This document shows, in pieces, positions 16,818-24,846 of a DNA stretch of 26,931 bases. Below the pieces are notes generated by a model. The model was not told the DNA's origin. It saw nothing but the letters and a program-made list of their open reading frames with translations, and searched no databases. The stretch's first letter is position 1. Every line of letters begins with the position of its first letter. The position numbers and the translations under genes were made by a program. Source of the stretch: Flavobacteriales bacterium UBA1959 (lineage in GTDB: Bacteria; Bacteroidota; Bacteroidia; Flavobacteriales_D; Sanyastnellaceae); contig DDEH01000114.1 in NCBI GenBank assembly GCA_002336085.1, positions 1 to 26,931 of the forward strand, written 5' to 3'.

Positions 16818-17204
16818 ATGGATAAGGAAAAATTTCAAGTTGAACGCCCAATAAATAGTTCCAAAGGAGTGCTTTTTAATATGTTCAGCACGCCTAGTGG
16901 TCTCGCGGAATGGTTTTGTGATGACGTCAATATCAAGAAGGACGTGCATGTCTTTATTTGGGATGGCAGTGAAGAGAGTGCTCGGTTGGTTACCAAAAAG
17001 AGAGACGAGTATATTAAGTTTCGTTGGCTCGAAGACGAGGAAGATAGTTTGGCTACTTTTTTCGAATTTCGAATTAAAATAGATGCCCTTACGGGTGACA
17101 CAGCAATCGTGATCACCGACTTTGCCGAAGAGGATGAAGTTGATGATGCCAAAGTTCTTTGGTCAGCTCAAATCGATCGCCTGAAACAAGTTCTTGGAGC
17201 GTAA
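16818..17204 (+). CDS. START-like (SRPBCC superfamily) domain protein
   Basis: A 128-residue protein consisting of one START-like helix-grip domain of the type found across Bacteroidota, distantly related to AHSA1/Bet v 1 proteins. Supporting features are FQVERPINSSKGVLFNMFSTPSGLAEWFCDDVNI (6-39, the first strand, helices and the typical P-x-G-L-x-x-W-F turn), VFIWDGSEESARLV, YIKFRWLEDEEDS (65-77) and a C-terminal helix with WSAQIDRLKQVLG (115-127). The fold encloses a hydrophobic cavity, but no ligand is known for this group. It is cytosolic, with no signal peptide. The gene diverges from tRNA-Met and ends 7 bases from the convergent trmN6. Confidence 0.83.
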   Translation: MDKEKFQVERPINSSKGVLFNMFSTPSGLAEWFCDDVNIKKDVHVFIWDGSEESARLVTKKRDEYIKFRWLEDEEDSLATFFEFRIKIDALTGDTAIVITDFAEEDEVDDAKVLWSAQIDRLKQVLGA

Positions 17205-17211
17205 CCAAGGC

Positions 17212-18012
17212 CTAATCCCAATCTCGAACGAATTCCTCCAATAGTTGTTTATAATATTGAGAATGCTCAGGCTTGCCGTCGTGCCTAATTCCCAACTCGA
17301 TATTTAATCTTTCTGGTTCAATCATTGTTGAGGAATTTGATTCGCTCAAAACATCGGCCTTTATCCACTCAGATAGAAAGCGGATAGGACTGTGTGCTGG
17401 TGAGCCGGCTATGTCACAGATTCGAATCAATTCAAAGCCGTGTGCTTTTGCACTTTGAATGAGCTCGTGCTTCCTTTCCATTGGCCAAACCATGCATAGT
17501 CGCCCTTCTATTTTCAAAGAGTTATGAGCTGATTGCAGTAATTCTTCAAGTGGAAGAGATTCATCGTGCCGCGCCAAATTACGCGCCTTTATGGGCGACT
17601 TCGGTTTGTTGTGAAAATAAGGTGGGTTGGTTATGACAAGATCAAAACCTCCACGCTTCTCACGGTTTTTCGCAAACTCTTGCACACTATCCTGTAAAAG
17701 GTGCAAGCGAGTGTGAAAAGGAGACGATTGAAAATTGTAAGCAGCTTGCTGCGCTGCGCCGGGTTCAAGTTCAATTCCAAAAACTTCTGCGAGCGGAGCT
17801 CTTTGGGCAATCATCAGAGCAATGATTCCTGAACCAGACCCAAAATCAACAGCAGAGTCGACGCCCAATACGTCGCACCACGATGCCAATAGAACAGCGT
17901 CTGTGCCAATTTTCATGGCACATTCGTCATCGTAAACCGTGAATTGTTTGAAGTCGAAACGACGATTGCCAGATTTGCCCAAGGTTATGCTTTTGTTCTT
18001 CGGTTTTGCCAC
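17212..18012 (-). CDS. trmN6: tRNA1(Val) A37 N6-methyltransferase
   Basis: A 266-residue class I methyltransferase that makes m6A at position 37 of valine tRNA (YfiC/TrmN6 family). RFDFKQFTVYDDECAMKIGTDAVLLASW (18-45) is the family N-terminus, FGSGSGIIALMIAQR (57-71) the SAM-binding glycine loop, ELEPGAAQQA (81-90) the acidic end of strand 2, and NPPYF (129-133) the catalytic adenine-methyltransferase motif. Length is close to the E. coli enzyme (245). Its start overlaps the 3' end of paaY by 28 bases, and no other Met occurs before residue 33, so the overlap is probably real and implies translational coupling. It is the last gene of the paaJ-paaY-trmN6 unit; the link to phenylacetate genes is likely positional. 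Confidence 0.9.
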   Translation of the reverse strand: MAKPKNKSITLGKSGNRRFDFKQFTVYDDECAMKIGTDAVLLASWCDVLGVDSAVDFGSGSGIIALMIAQRAPLAEVFGIELEPGAAQQAAYNFQSSPFHTRLHLLQDSVQEFAKNREKRGGFDLVITNPPYFHNKPKSPIKARNLARHDESLPLEELLQSAHNSLKIEGRLCMVWPMERKHELIQSAKAHGFELIRICDIAGSPAHSPIRFLSEWIKADVLSESNSSTMIEPERLNIELGIRHDGKPEHSQYYKQLLEEFVRDWD

Positions 18013-18584
18013 GTTTCAAAAACTGGGAAATCCGCCACTCGTTGTTGAGGAATTTCTTCTAGAGCGCTGACTTCTATTGCGTGAGCCCTCATATCAGCGG
18101 GCAATTGTTGGTACAATGCGGTGCCTTCAATTTTATGGGCAATCATTTTATCGGAGACATCACCAATTCGCTTGCCTGGGTTTCCGACAATCAAACTGCG
18201 CAATGGCCATTCAGTCTGTGCTTTAATGAGCGAAAGTGCTCCAACAATGGATTCTGCTCCCAATTTTACGTCATCAAGAAGAACGGCATTCATGCCAATC
18301 ATACATTGATGCCCAATCGTTGCGCCATGAATCATAGCGCCGTGGCCAATGTGTGAGCCACTTTCAAGATGGACTTTTTTGCCCGGAAACATGTGAATGA
18401 CAACATTTTCCTGAACGTTGCAACCATCTTCGATCGTGATTTCTCCCCAATCACCGCGCAAGACGGCTCCAGCTCCAATAAAGCATTTGGCTCCTATGGT
18501 AACATGACCAATGATGCTTGCCATAGGATGGACATAACTACTTGGATCTACCACGGGTACCATGTCCTTGAATGATTGAATCAT
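17985..18584 (-). CDS. paaY: PaaY-type gamma-carbonic-anhydrase-fold thioesterase
   Basis: A 199-residue left-handed beta-helix protein. PaaY hydrolyses dead-end CoA thioesters formed when ring opening of the phenylacetate pathway fails, freeing CoA. Hexapeptide repeats run from VDPSSYVHPMASIIGHVTIGAKCFIGAGAVLRGDWG through GMNAVLLDDVKLGAESIVGA. The three metal-binding histidines of the fold are at VVIH (H64), SHIGH (H81) and MIH (H86). The pattern RGDWG, NVQENVVIHMFPG and GTALYQQL resembles PaaY more than housekeeping gamma-CA homologues. I place the start at ATG 18584, 10 bases after the paaJ stop, because MIQSFKDMVPVV aligns with the PaaY N-terminus; an ATG at 18614 would overlap paaJ and add 10 residues. 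It overlaps trmN6 by 28 bases. Confidence 0.87.
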   Translation of the reverse strand: MIQSFKDMVPVVDPSSYVHPMASIIGHVTIGAKCFIGAGAVLRGDWGEITIEDGCNVQENVVIHMFPGKKVHLESGSHIGHGAMIHGATIGHQCMIGMNAVLLDDVKLGAESIVGALSLIKAQTEWPLRSLIVGNPGKRIGDVSDKMIAHKIEGTALYQQLPADMRAHAIEVSALEEIPQQRVADFPVFETWQNRRTKA

Positions 18585-18594
18585 AATCGTTGCG

Positions 18595-19806
18595 TTAATT
18601 CCGCGGTTGGACATTCTTTAAAATTGTAGCATAGCCCTGACCTACACCGATGCACAAAGTGACAAGTGCATATTTCTTTCCGCTTCTCACTAACTGCTTC
18701 GAAGCAGAGAGCAAAAGCCGGGCGCCAGTCATGCCAAGGGGGTGTCCTATCGCAATCGCACCACCCATTGGATTGATTCTTGCATCGTTATCCTCAAGTC
18801 CCCAGCTCCGGGTGCAAGAAAGTGCTTGCGCTGCAAACGCCTCATTCAATTCAATCAAATCCATATCTGTCATTCGAAGTCCTGCCCGCTTTAGCGCAAG
18901 TTCTGAGGCATTTACAGGACCGATACCCATAATTCTAGGCTCCACTCCGACAACAGCCATTGAAATCACCTCGGTAAGTGGCGTGAGCCCATGGCTTTTC
19001 AATCCACTTTCAGAAGCATATAGCATGGCACAAGCTCCGTCATTAAGTCCTGAAGAATTTCCTGCGGTGACACTCCCTCCCTCCTGTTTAAACGCTGGTC
19101 GAAGCTTCGCTAAGGCCTCCCGCGAGGTATTGGGGCGAATGAATTCGTCTTCTGCAAAAATTAGGTCTTCTTGTTTTCTTCTTGGAATAGCAACTTCTAT
19201 CATCTCCTCTTGCCTGAAATTTCGGGAAGCGGATGCTTTTTGATGAGACCAAACTGCAAAGGCATCTTGATCGTCGCGTGATATTTTGTGCAAAGCAACC
19301 AGATTTTCAGCCGTTTGCCCCATTCCTTCTGTGCCGTATACAGCATCTAGTTTTGGATTGATGAATCTCCATCCAAAACTGGAGTCAAATAATTGACTGT
19401 CACGTCCGAAAGGTTTGGAGGCTTTGGACATCACCCAAGGACCGCGTGTCATGTGCTCCACCCCTCCTACAATAGCTAAGTCTCCATCTCCCATATGAAG
19501 CATACGCGAGGCATGAGCCCCAGCAGCCATGCCCGATGCACAGAGCCGATTGATTGTTTCACCGGGGACAGAAGTTGGCAAACCCGCAAGAAGCGACGCC
19601 ATACGCGCAACGTTTCGATTGTCTTCTCCTGCTTGGTTTGCACAGCCCAAAAGAACATCACTAATCGATGCGGGATCTACGTTTGGGAAACGACCCATTA
19701 ACGCTTTAATTGGAATCGCAGCCAAATCATCCGTTCGGATCGGAGCGAGTGTTCCGCCAAAGTTTCCAACTGGAGTTCTTACTCCGTCTACTATGTATGC
19801 ATTCAT
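18595..19806 (-). CDS. paaJ: 3-oxoadipyl-CoA/3-oxo-5,6-dehydrosuberyl-CoA thiolase
   Basis: A 403-residue degradative thiolase. The acyl-accepting Cys is in NRLCASGM (C89), the catalytic His in AIAIGHPLGMTGARLL (H355) and the second Cys in TLCIGVGQG (C385). Assignment to the PaaJ/PcaF subfamily, rather than fatty-acid or acetoacetyl-CoA thiolases, rests on MNAYIVDGVRTPVGNFGG, GCANQAGEDNRNVARMA (54-70), FGWRFINPKLDAVYG and ISRDDQDAFAVWSHQKA, all as in beta-ketoadipyl-CoA thiolases. In phenylacetate degradation it removes acetyl-CoA from the PaaZ product and again at 3-oxoadipyl-CoA. It heads an operon with paaY and trmN6. A consensus -7 box with an adjacent palindrome precedes it. Confidence 0.9.
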   Translation of the reverse strand: MNAYIVDGVRTPVGNFGGTLAPIRTDDLAAIPIKALMGRFPNVDPASISDVLLGCANQAGEDNRNVARMASLLAGLPTSVPGETINRLCASGMAAGAHASRMLHMGDGDLAIVGGVEHMTRGPWVMSKASKPFGRDSQLFDSSFGWRFINPKLDAVYGTEGMGQTAENLVALHKISRDDQDAFAVWSHQKASASRNFRQEEMIEVAIPRRKQEDLIFAEDEFIRPNTSREALAKLRPAFKQEGGSVTAGNSSGLNDGACAMLYASESGLKSHGLTPLTEVISMAVVGVEPRIMGIGPVNASELALKRAGLRMTDMDLIELNEAFAAQALSCTRSWGLEDNDARINPMGGAIAIGHPLGMTGARLLLSASKQLVRSGKKYALVTLCIGVGQGYATILKNVQPRN

Positions 19807-19815
19807 GAGATTTCA

Positions 19816-19828
19816 ACCATGTAATGGT
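19816..19828. promoter_or_regulatory. Candidate operator palindrome at the paaJ promoter
   Basis: ACCAT-GTA-ATGGT, a perfect 5+3+5 inverted repeat that touches the downstream edge of the paaJ -7 box and covers the expected transcription start. The placement suits a repressor operator. No regulator gene is in the window. Confidence 0.35.
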
Positions 19829-19836
19829 CAAAGATA
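19829..19836 (-). promoter_or_regulatory. Putative -7 promoter element of the paaJ operon
   Basis: On the minus strand TATCTTTG matches TAnnTTTG exactly and lies 22 bases upstream of the paaJ ATG. No TTG is present at the usual -33 distance, which would fit a promoter that needs or is tuned by a regulator. Confidence 0.45.
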
Positions 19837-19884
19837 GAAGGAACCGCACTGAAGCTTGCATCTCGAATGGGCTTACTTTGTTCC

Positions 19885-21033
19885 ATGCGTATCGCAGTCC
19901 TTTCTGTATTCCCGCCATTTAGAGGTGGAATAGCACAGTTCAATGCAAGCATGTGCAATGCATTTGAGGCTGAGGGCCATGATTTGTTACGTGTCAATTT
20001 TAGTCGTCAGTACCCACATCTTTTGTTTCCCGGAAAGAGTCAATTTGAATCTGACACGTGTGTTTTAGAGAATCCTCTGCTTGACTCGATCAATCCAATT
20101 TCATGGGGGAAAACCGCTCGATTTGTACTCGAGTTTTCTCCGGATATAGTGGTGATTCCATTTTGGCAAGTCTTCCTGCTTCCATCGCTAACGTCAACGA
20201 TCAGACACATCAAGTCGCGCTCGCCCAACGTCGAAATAATCGGCTTAATGCACAACGCCACCCCACATGATTCTCAATTTTTAGCAGCACTCCTTGTAGG
20301 TAGATTCCTTAGCAATGTTGATTCTGCCTGGACTTTGAGCGCTTCTGTAGCCGCTCACCCTATCCTGCGCTCGAAATCGACCCGAGTCAAGGAGCTATTC
20401 CACCCGACATACAATCACTTTCCCCCTCTTTGTGACAAATCGAATTCCCGCTCAAAACTAGGATTGCCTCAATCAGATGAGGCACACGTCCTTTTGTTCT
20501 TTGGCTTGATTCGGCCTTACAAGGGCCTCGATGTCTTAATCCATTCTCTTCAATTGCTAAAAGGATCATCCAAGCCAATCCACTTAGTCATCGCAGGGGA
20601 GTGCTATGAGGACTGGTCAAAATACGAGATGCTGATACAAGCATCTGGCGTGAGCCCTTGTGTGCATGTATATAATTCTTTTATCGCCGACGAAGATGTG
20701 CCGGTATTCTTTGGTGCTGCTGATTTGGTATGCCTGCCCTATCGCACGGCGTCTCAAAGCGGAGTGACTGCAATAGCCATCCAATACGGAAAGCCCGTTG
20801 TGGCCAGCGCCGTTGGTGGACTCGCGGAGTACTTCGAAGGGAATTCATTGGGCAATACATGTCCACCGAATGACGCCAAACTACTTGCAGCTGCGATTGC
20901 AAGTCAGTTGGACGCCCCATCCCCATCACAGGATGATATCAAAATTCTGCAGAGGCGTTTTTCTTGGAAAACTTTCGTTCAACGAGCACTTTCTGGAGAA
21001 GATTCGTTGGTGGGTGAGGCCTCTAAGTTTTGA
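19885..21033 (+). CDS. GT4-type glycosyltransferase
   Basis: A 382-residue GT-B fold retaining glycosyltransferase (glycosyltransferase group 1). The start at 19885 puts the typical N-terminal strand and glycine-rich turn first (MRIAVLSVFPPFRGGIAQFN, 1-20); an in-frame ATG at 19867 adds six unlikely residues. The acceptor-binding half is about 1-185. The donor half begins at HVLLFFGLIRPYKGLDVLI (201-219, with the conserved R210 and K213 contacting the nucleotide-sugar phosphates), then IHLVIAGE, NSFIADEDVPVFFGAADLVCLPY (264-286) and SGVTAIAIQYGKPVVASAVGGLAE (292-315). Donor and acceptor cannot be told from sequence. It stands alone, divergent from paaJ, and not in a polysaccharide cluster. 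A near-consensus -7 (TTACTTTG, 19874-19881) precedes it. Its stop codon abuts that of the convergent DUF4340 gene. Confidence 0.87.
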   Translation: MRIAVLSVFPPFRGGIAQFNASMCNAFEAEGHDLLRVNFSRQYPHLLFPGKSQFESDTCVLENPLLDSINPISWGKTARFVLEFSPDIVVIPFWQVFLLPSLTSTIRHIKSRSPNVEIIGLMHNATPHDSQFLAALLVGRFLSNVDSAWTLSASVAAHPILRSKSTRVKELFHPTYNHFPPLCDKSNSRSKLGLPQSDEAHVLLFFGLIRPYKGLDVLIHSLQLLKGSSKPIHLVIAGECYEDWSKYEMLIQASGVSPCVHVYNSFIADEDVPVFFGAADLVCLPYRTASQSGVTAIAIQYGKPVVASAVGGLAEYFEGNSLGNTCPPNDAKLLAAAIASQLDAPSPSQDDIKILQRRFSWKTFVQRALSGEDSLVGEASKF

Positions 21034-22038
21034 TCAAAAGGACGCTGACAGCAGCGGGTCAAACACAAATGTCTGAACAAGAACGATTTCTCCTTTGTAC
21101 CGGGCGTACATGCGCGCGCCATCCCAGGGATTGAGGTTTCCTGCTTCATCGAAAGTATCCATAGTTGGCTTCTTCCAAAGCAATTCCACATTTGCGGTAA
21201 CGGTCGAGTCAGCATTCCATGCGGTTAGTGTAAATGCAGGTGGAACCTGTTTAATACTGTCGAGAGCGCTTTCACTGAGGTGATTGTTGTAAGTCTCTAG
21301 ATGGACTTTGCGAAATCGATTGAAGTGATTTTGCATTGCGATTGTATCTCGCCGTGTTTTGTTCATTCCTGTGCACGATAGAAATCCAGAAGAATCAACT
21401 CGCAAAACGTAATCCAAATTGGTTTCATGCCCTTGAACACGCACACCTCCGAGAGATCTGCCCGGGAAATCGAATATCCCCGTGTATCTCCATTCCCTTT
21501 CATCGGTAAAAAAGCGTGTAGAAAGAAATCCCGTAAAACCCTCCATATGTGTAATGAACGGTTCTTCGGCAACATTGCCACTTGCATCTCCTAGCAACAT
21601 GTAAGTGCCTGTGTGGCTCTGTGTAGAGGTTCCGATGTACCAAACTTTTGCGGGGCTATCATCGCCTTGGTATATCTCTACTTTCTTAGCTCTGCCGGCC
21701 AGAAGCCTATTTACAGTGACCAATTCAGCTTGAGGGACTGGGCTCTGAACCTTGACGCGCTTGAACGTTTTTAGCAACAAATCAACAGCATCTTTCCGAG
21801 CATAGTGCTCGCCATTTAACGTCCAATACCTCTGACCAGGAACACGTTCAATAAGCGCTTGATTTCCATCCTTGTCAGCGATGAATATTTTATTCACCAA
21901 TGCGGTGTCCTTGATCGCAAAAGATGAAGCCTCAATTCTATCGATTTCAGCAGAACCAGTCTGTCCAAACTCACGCATGAGCACGGCGGCAACTGTTACA
22001 GCGATAAGAATATAAAAAAGACGTAAGTTTCGATTCAT
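21034..22038 (-). CDS. DUF4340 membrane-anchored protein next to GldFG
   Basis: A 334-residue protein with one N-terminal membrane segment (LRLFYILIAVTVAAVLM, about 5-21) and a large presumably extracytoplasmic, beta-rich part with several repeats of the DUF4340 type (KIFIADKDGNQALIERVPGQRYWTLNG; YIGTSTQSHTGTYMLLGD). The function is unknown, but DUF4340 genes are often found beside GldG/ABC-auxiliary genes, so it probably completes the same transporter complex. The ATG at 22038 lies 4 bases after the gldFG stop and gives a normal N-terminus (MNRNLRLF); a frame start at 22071 would overlap gldFG. It is the last gene of the operon, and its TGA abuts the TGA of the convergent glycosyltransferase gene within the palindrome TGATCA. 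Confidence 0.83.
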   Translation of the reverse strand: MNRNLRLFYILIAVTVAAVLMREFGQTGSAEIDRIEASSFAIKDTALVNKIFIADKDGNQALIERVPGQRYWTLNGEHYARKDAVDLLLKTFKRVKVQSPVPQAELVTVNRLLAGRAKKVEIYQGDDSPAKVWYIGTSTQSHTGTYMLLGDASGNVAEEPFITHMEGFTGFLSTRFFTDEREWRYTGIFDFPGRSLGGVRVQGHETNLDYVLRVDSSGFLSCTGMNKTRRDTIAMQNHFNRFRKVHLETYNNHLSESALDSIKQVPPAFTLTAWNADSTVTANVELLWKKPTMDTFDEAGNLNPWDGARMYARYKGEIVLVQTFVFDPLLSASF

Positions 22039-22042
22039 GGTG

Positions 22043-24517
22043 TCAATGTTTATTCCGAAATAGTTTCGCAAATCGCTTGCGTCTTAATGAGGTAAAAAGC
22101 AAACCAAAGCTTATCGTTATGAGCACCGGTGTGCCCATAGCGATCATTTGCCATCCCAATCGCTCTTGCCGCACGCGTTCTTTGTTCAAAGGCCGCAGTG
22201 TAATCGTTTTTGAGCGTACAGATAAGGCGGATGATTCGTCCAACAAGTAGCTTATGGTATTGCGCAAAAAGTCCTTGTTATCATAAACGACCTTGCCTGC
22301 ATAGCGGTCATATCCAAGAGGTAGAATCATGGGGCCATTGGGTCCTTGCTTTACCTTATTCCGAGCTAGATCTCCATCGCCTATAAATATCTGCGCCGTT
22401 GGGACACTTTCGTCTGAAAAGGCAAATGCCGGATCATCTATCAACGAAGGCGGTAAACGATTCACGAACGCGGATTGAAATGTACCCTCAACCAACACGG
22501 CAAGGGTCTGATTAGGCACGGTGTTTTGTGTGAAATAGTCCGGCGTCAATTCCACGATGTTGCTGGAAACGCGTACCGGAGATTTGTATTCACGCGACAT
22601 TTGTGAACTTGACAGCAAGATTGTCTTGTCTAATTTTCCAGACGAAAGGACGGTATCGATACTAGAAACAAAGTCGAAATGAATTGGGTCCAAATTGGTC
22701 GTAATGGGATGACTAATGCCCTGAGGAATGGCTATAGGTGCGAAATACCAATTGAACACCTGCATGTTGCGTTGATCGCCGTTTGGTCCCGCATCCAGAA
22801 CAACGGGAGCGCATTGCGCATCAATCACGAGATTTCGGTTAAAACGCACACCGTATTGAAAGAACAGGTCCGCTAGGCCAAGATCACTGGATGTGGCCAT
22901 AGTCGTTTGTCGGCTGGCTAAGCTGTCTCGGTCGGTGAATAGTGGATCAATAAGCCATAAGACCCGACCTCCATTCATGATGAATTGATCAATGATAACC
23001 TGATCCTTTGAATCAAATGTAGAATCAGGTTTTGCAACTATTGCAAGGTCAAACCGATTCGTTCTTCGCTTCATTCCATCGAGAAGTTCAGACAAAATAT
23101 TGAGCTGCCCGTCAATCTTAACGCGCAGAACATCGTAATCCTCATCCAGCTCCATGGTCAGGTCTGCCATTTGCGCTTCATCAAGTTCGCCATGGCCTTC
23201 TAGGATTGCAATTTTTGGGCGATTAGGCCTCGTCAACCTTCGAATGCCGCTCGTCAATTCATACTCAATGGCGTTTACCGAACCTTGAATCATTAAGTCG
23301 GTTGGCTCTGGAGAATCAGATTTGAAAAACTGAACGACTTCGCGGTTGCCTCGGTACGTTAAAATAGCAGCAGGCCAGACCGTTTTGAAAGCTTGCAGAC
23401 CATTTTTCTCAAACGCTATGCGAGTAAACTGAAGACCCTGCTCAATCAGCTTTTCTTCGTTCTGGCCAATGGTCTGGCGGTCATCGATGTCGTATATGTC
23501 TACAAATTGAAAGCGTAACTTTCCTTGGGCTGATCGGCCAAAATCTTGCAGTTGATTCCGAATTGATTGCTCCAACCTTTTCCAGTTGGCCGGGTATTCA
23601 CCACTCAAGTAACACGTAACAAACAATTCATCTTCAAGGCTTTCCAGCAAATCAGTACTGGCCTCTGTCATGGTGAAACGGTTGTCACTTGTTAAGTCAA
23701 AGTGCACCGGTACGCCCCAAGAAATGAAGTAAATGACGAAAGCAATGGCTGTTCCCAAAGCCCATCGTAAAAGTTCTGGCTTCTTCTGGCTCCGCTTCCA
23801 AACGATTGCAAGCCGAGCGGACCACAAAAGAAGAAAATCCAAAAGAAGAAAGTAGGCTGCATCGCCTCCATCGAGCAATCCTCTGCTAATCGATTGATAA
23901 TGAGACTGCATGCCCAGTTGAATGAAGGGCAATTCCCATTGCCCCAACCAATCAAAACTGGCAAGCGCGGTAAATCCTATGAATCCAAAAACCAAAGAAA
24001 CTGCAGTGATTAAAAAAGCGACCAAGGCATGGGAAGTTAAAGCGGAAGCGAACACTCCAAATGCGGTAAATGCCGAACCTAGAAGCACCAAGCCTAAATA
24101 GCTCCCGTAGATCGCTCCTAAGTCAAGGTTCCACTGTGGCTGTCCGAGCAGCCCTATGACGGGCAAGAAAATCAACGTTGGAATTAATGCCAAAAGGAAT
24201 ACACTCAGTGCCCCAATGAATTTGCCAAACACTAGTTGCATTTCTGAAATAGGCTTGGTCACCAAAAGCTCCATTGTGCCGGTCCCCATCTCTTCAGAAA
24301 AGCTCCGCATCGTGATCGCAGGAATCAAGAACATCAATATCCAAGGGGACCAAGTAAACAGGGCATCAATGTTTGCCTGACCATTATCGAGCACATTCCA
24401 TTCACCTGGAAAAACCCAAAGAAATAGTCCTGTCAAAAGCAGATAAGCAGATACTACAACATAGCCCGTAAGGGTGCTGAAAAAAGATCGGAGTTCTTTG
24501 CGGATAAGTGCCTTCAT
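22043..24517 (-). CDS. gldFG: GldF-GldG fusion: ABC transporter permease and auxiliary protein for gliding-type system
   Basis: In Flavobacterium johnsoniae GldA (ATPase), GldF (permease) and GldG form an ABC system linked to gliding motility, GldF and GldG being separate proteins. Here one 824-residue frame holds both. Residues 1-242 are GldF-like: MKALIRKELRSFFSTLTGYVV, LFTWSPWILMFLIPAITMRSFSEE (53-76), GTGTMELLVTKPISEMQLVFGKF (78-100), with about six membrane helices. A further helix (253-270) is followed by the GldG signature VHFDLTSDNRFTMTEAST (271-288), then IAILEGHGE, IDQFIMNGGRVLWLIDPL and a C-terminal helix (about 790-808) with a basic tail. No ATG lies near the junction, so an internal restart is unlikely. 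The ATG at 24517 is preferred over a TTG at 24529. The genes either side are 14 and 4 bases away. No gldA is in the window. Confidence 0.9.
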   Translation of the reverse strand: MKALIRKELRSFFSTLTGYVVVSAYLLLTGLFLWVFPGEWNVLDNGQANIDALFTWSPWILMFLIPAITMRSFSEEMGTGTMELLVTKPISEMQLVFGKFIGALSVFLLALIPTLIFLPVIGLLGQPQWNLDLGAIYGSYLGLVLLGSAFTAFGVFASALTSHALVAFLITAVSLVFGFIGFTALASFDWLGQWELPFIQLGMQSHYQSISRGLLDGGDAAYFLLLDFLLLWSARLAIVWKRSQKKPELLRWALGTAIAFVIYFISWGVPVHFDLTSDNRFTMTEASTDLLESLEDELFVTCYLSGEYPANWKRLEQSIRNQLQDFGRSAQGKLRFQFVDIYDIDDRQTIGQNEEKLIEQGLQFTRIAFEKNGLQAFKTVWPAAILTYRGNREVVQFFKSDSPEPTDLMIQGSVNAIEYELTSGIRRLTRPNRPKIAILEGHGELDEAQMADLTMELDEDYDVLRVKIDGQLNILSELLDGMKRRTNRFDLAIVAKPDSTFDSKDQVIIDQFIMNGGRVLWLIDPLFTDRDSLASRQTTMATSSDLGLADLFFQYGVRFNRNLVIDAQCAPVVLDAGPNGDQRNMQVFNWYFAPIAIPQGISHPITTNLDPIHFDFVSSIDTVLSSGKLDKTILLSSSQMSREYKSPVRVSSNIVELTPDYFTQNTVPNQTLAVLVEGTFQSAFVNRLPPSLIDDPAFAFSDESVPTAQIFIGDGDLARNKVKQGPNGPMILPLGYDRYAGKVVYDNKDFLRNTISYLLDESSALSVRSKTITLRPLNKERVRQERLGWQMIAMGTPVLITISFGLLFTSLRRKRFAKLFRNKH

Positions 24518-24531
24518 CGTGAAGTGCAAAT

Positions 24532-24846
24532 CTATACGCCGAGCGTCAATTCACCAGAAACTTCCCAATCTACAGACCAAGCAATTGGCTCGTTGTTGAA
24601 TTTCGCTTTGGTCTTCGGCCAGATCACACCAAATAACTCTGATTTCCGGTAGTTATTGAGGTCTTCTTCCTCTGACCATAAACTTAACGTTGTGCGCAGT
24701 TCCGGAGATGATTTTGACTTCAGTAGCATGACACGCTTGCATCCGGGCATGTCCTCAATTTGTGGTTGAATTGCGATGAACATCTCATCAAAATTCTCTA
24801 CTTCGCTCGCTTTGAAGTCCATTCTCACAATTCGCAAAACACCCAT
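24532..24846 (-). CDS. ABM-superfamily (dimeric alpha+beta barrel) protein
   Basis: A 104-residue protein resembling the antibiotic biosynthesis monooxygenase (ABM) superfamily, a ferredoxin-like dimeric barrel. The pattern fits: a first strand (VLRIVRMDFKASEVENFDEMF), a helix ending in IEDMPGCKRVMLL (31-43), a strand RTTLSLWSEEEDLNNYRKSELFGVIWPKTKAKF (51-83), where the N/Y-R-x-S-x-x-F step is typical. Most homologues are unlinked to antibiotics, and some are heme-degrading or simply uncharacterised, so no reaction is assigned. Its ATG shares one base with the stop of the upstream adenosyltransferase-like gene (TAATG), which implies coupled translation, and gldFG starts 14 bases after its own stop. 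Confidence 0.8.
   Translation of the reverse strand: MGVLRIVRMDFKASEVENFDEMFIAIQPQIEDMPGCKRVMLLKSKSSPELRTTLSLWSEEEDLNNYRKSELFGVIWPKTKAKFNNEPIAWSVDWEVSGELTLGV

Noticed and set aside
18650..19243. 197-codon plus-strand frame antisense to paaJ
   Set aside because: paaJ has clear catalytic motifs through the whole stretch. The antisense product is low-complexity Ser/Ala/Pro-rich, as expected of a shadow frame.
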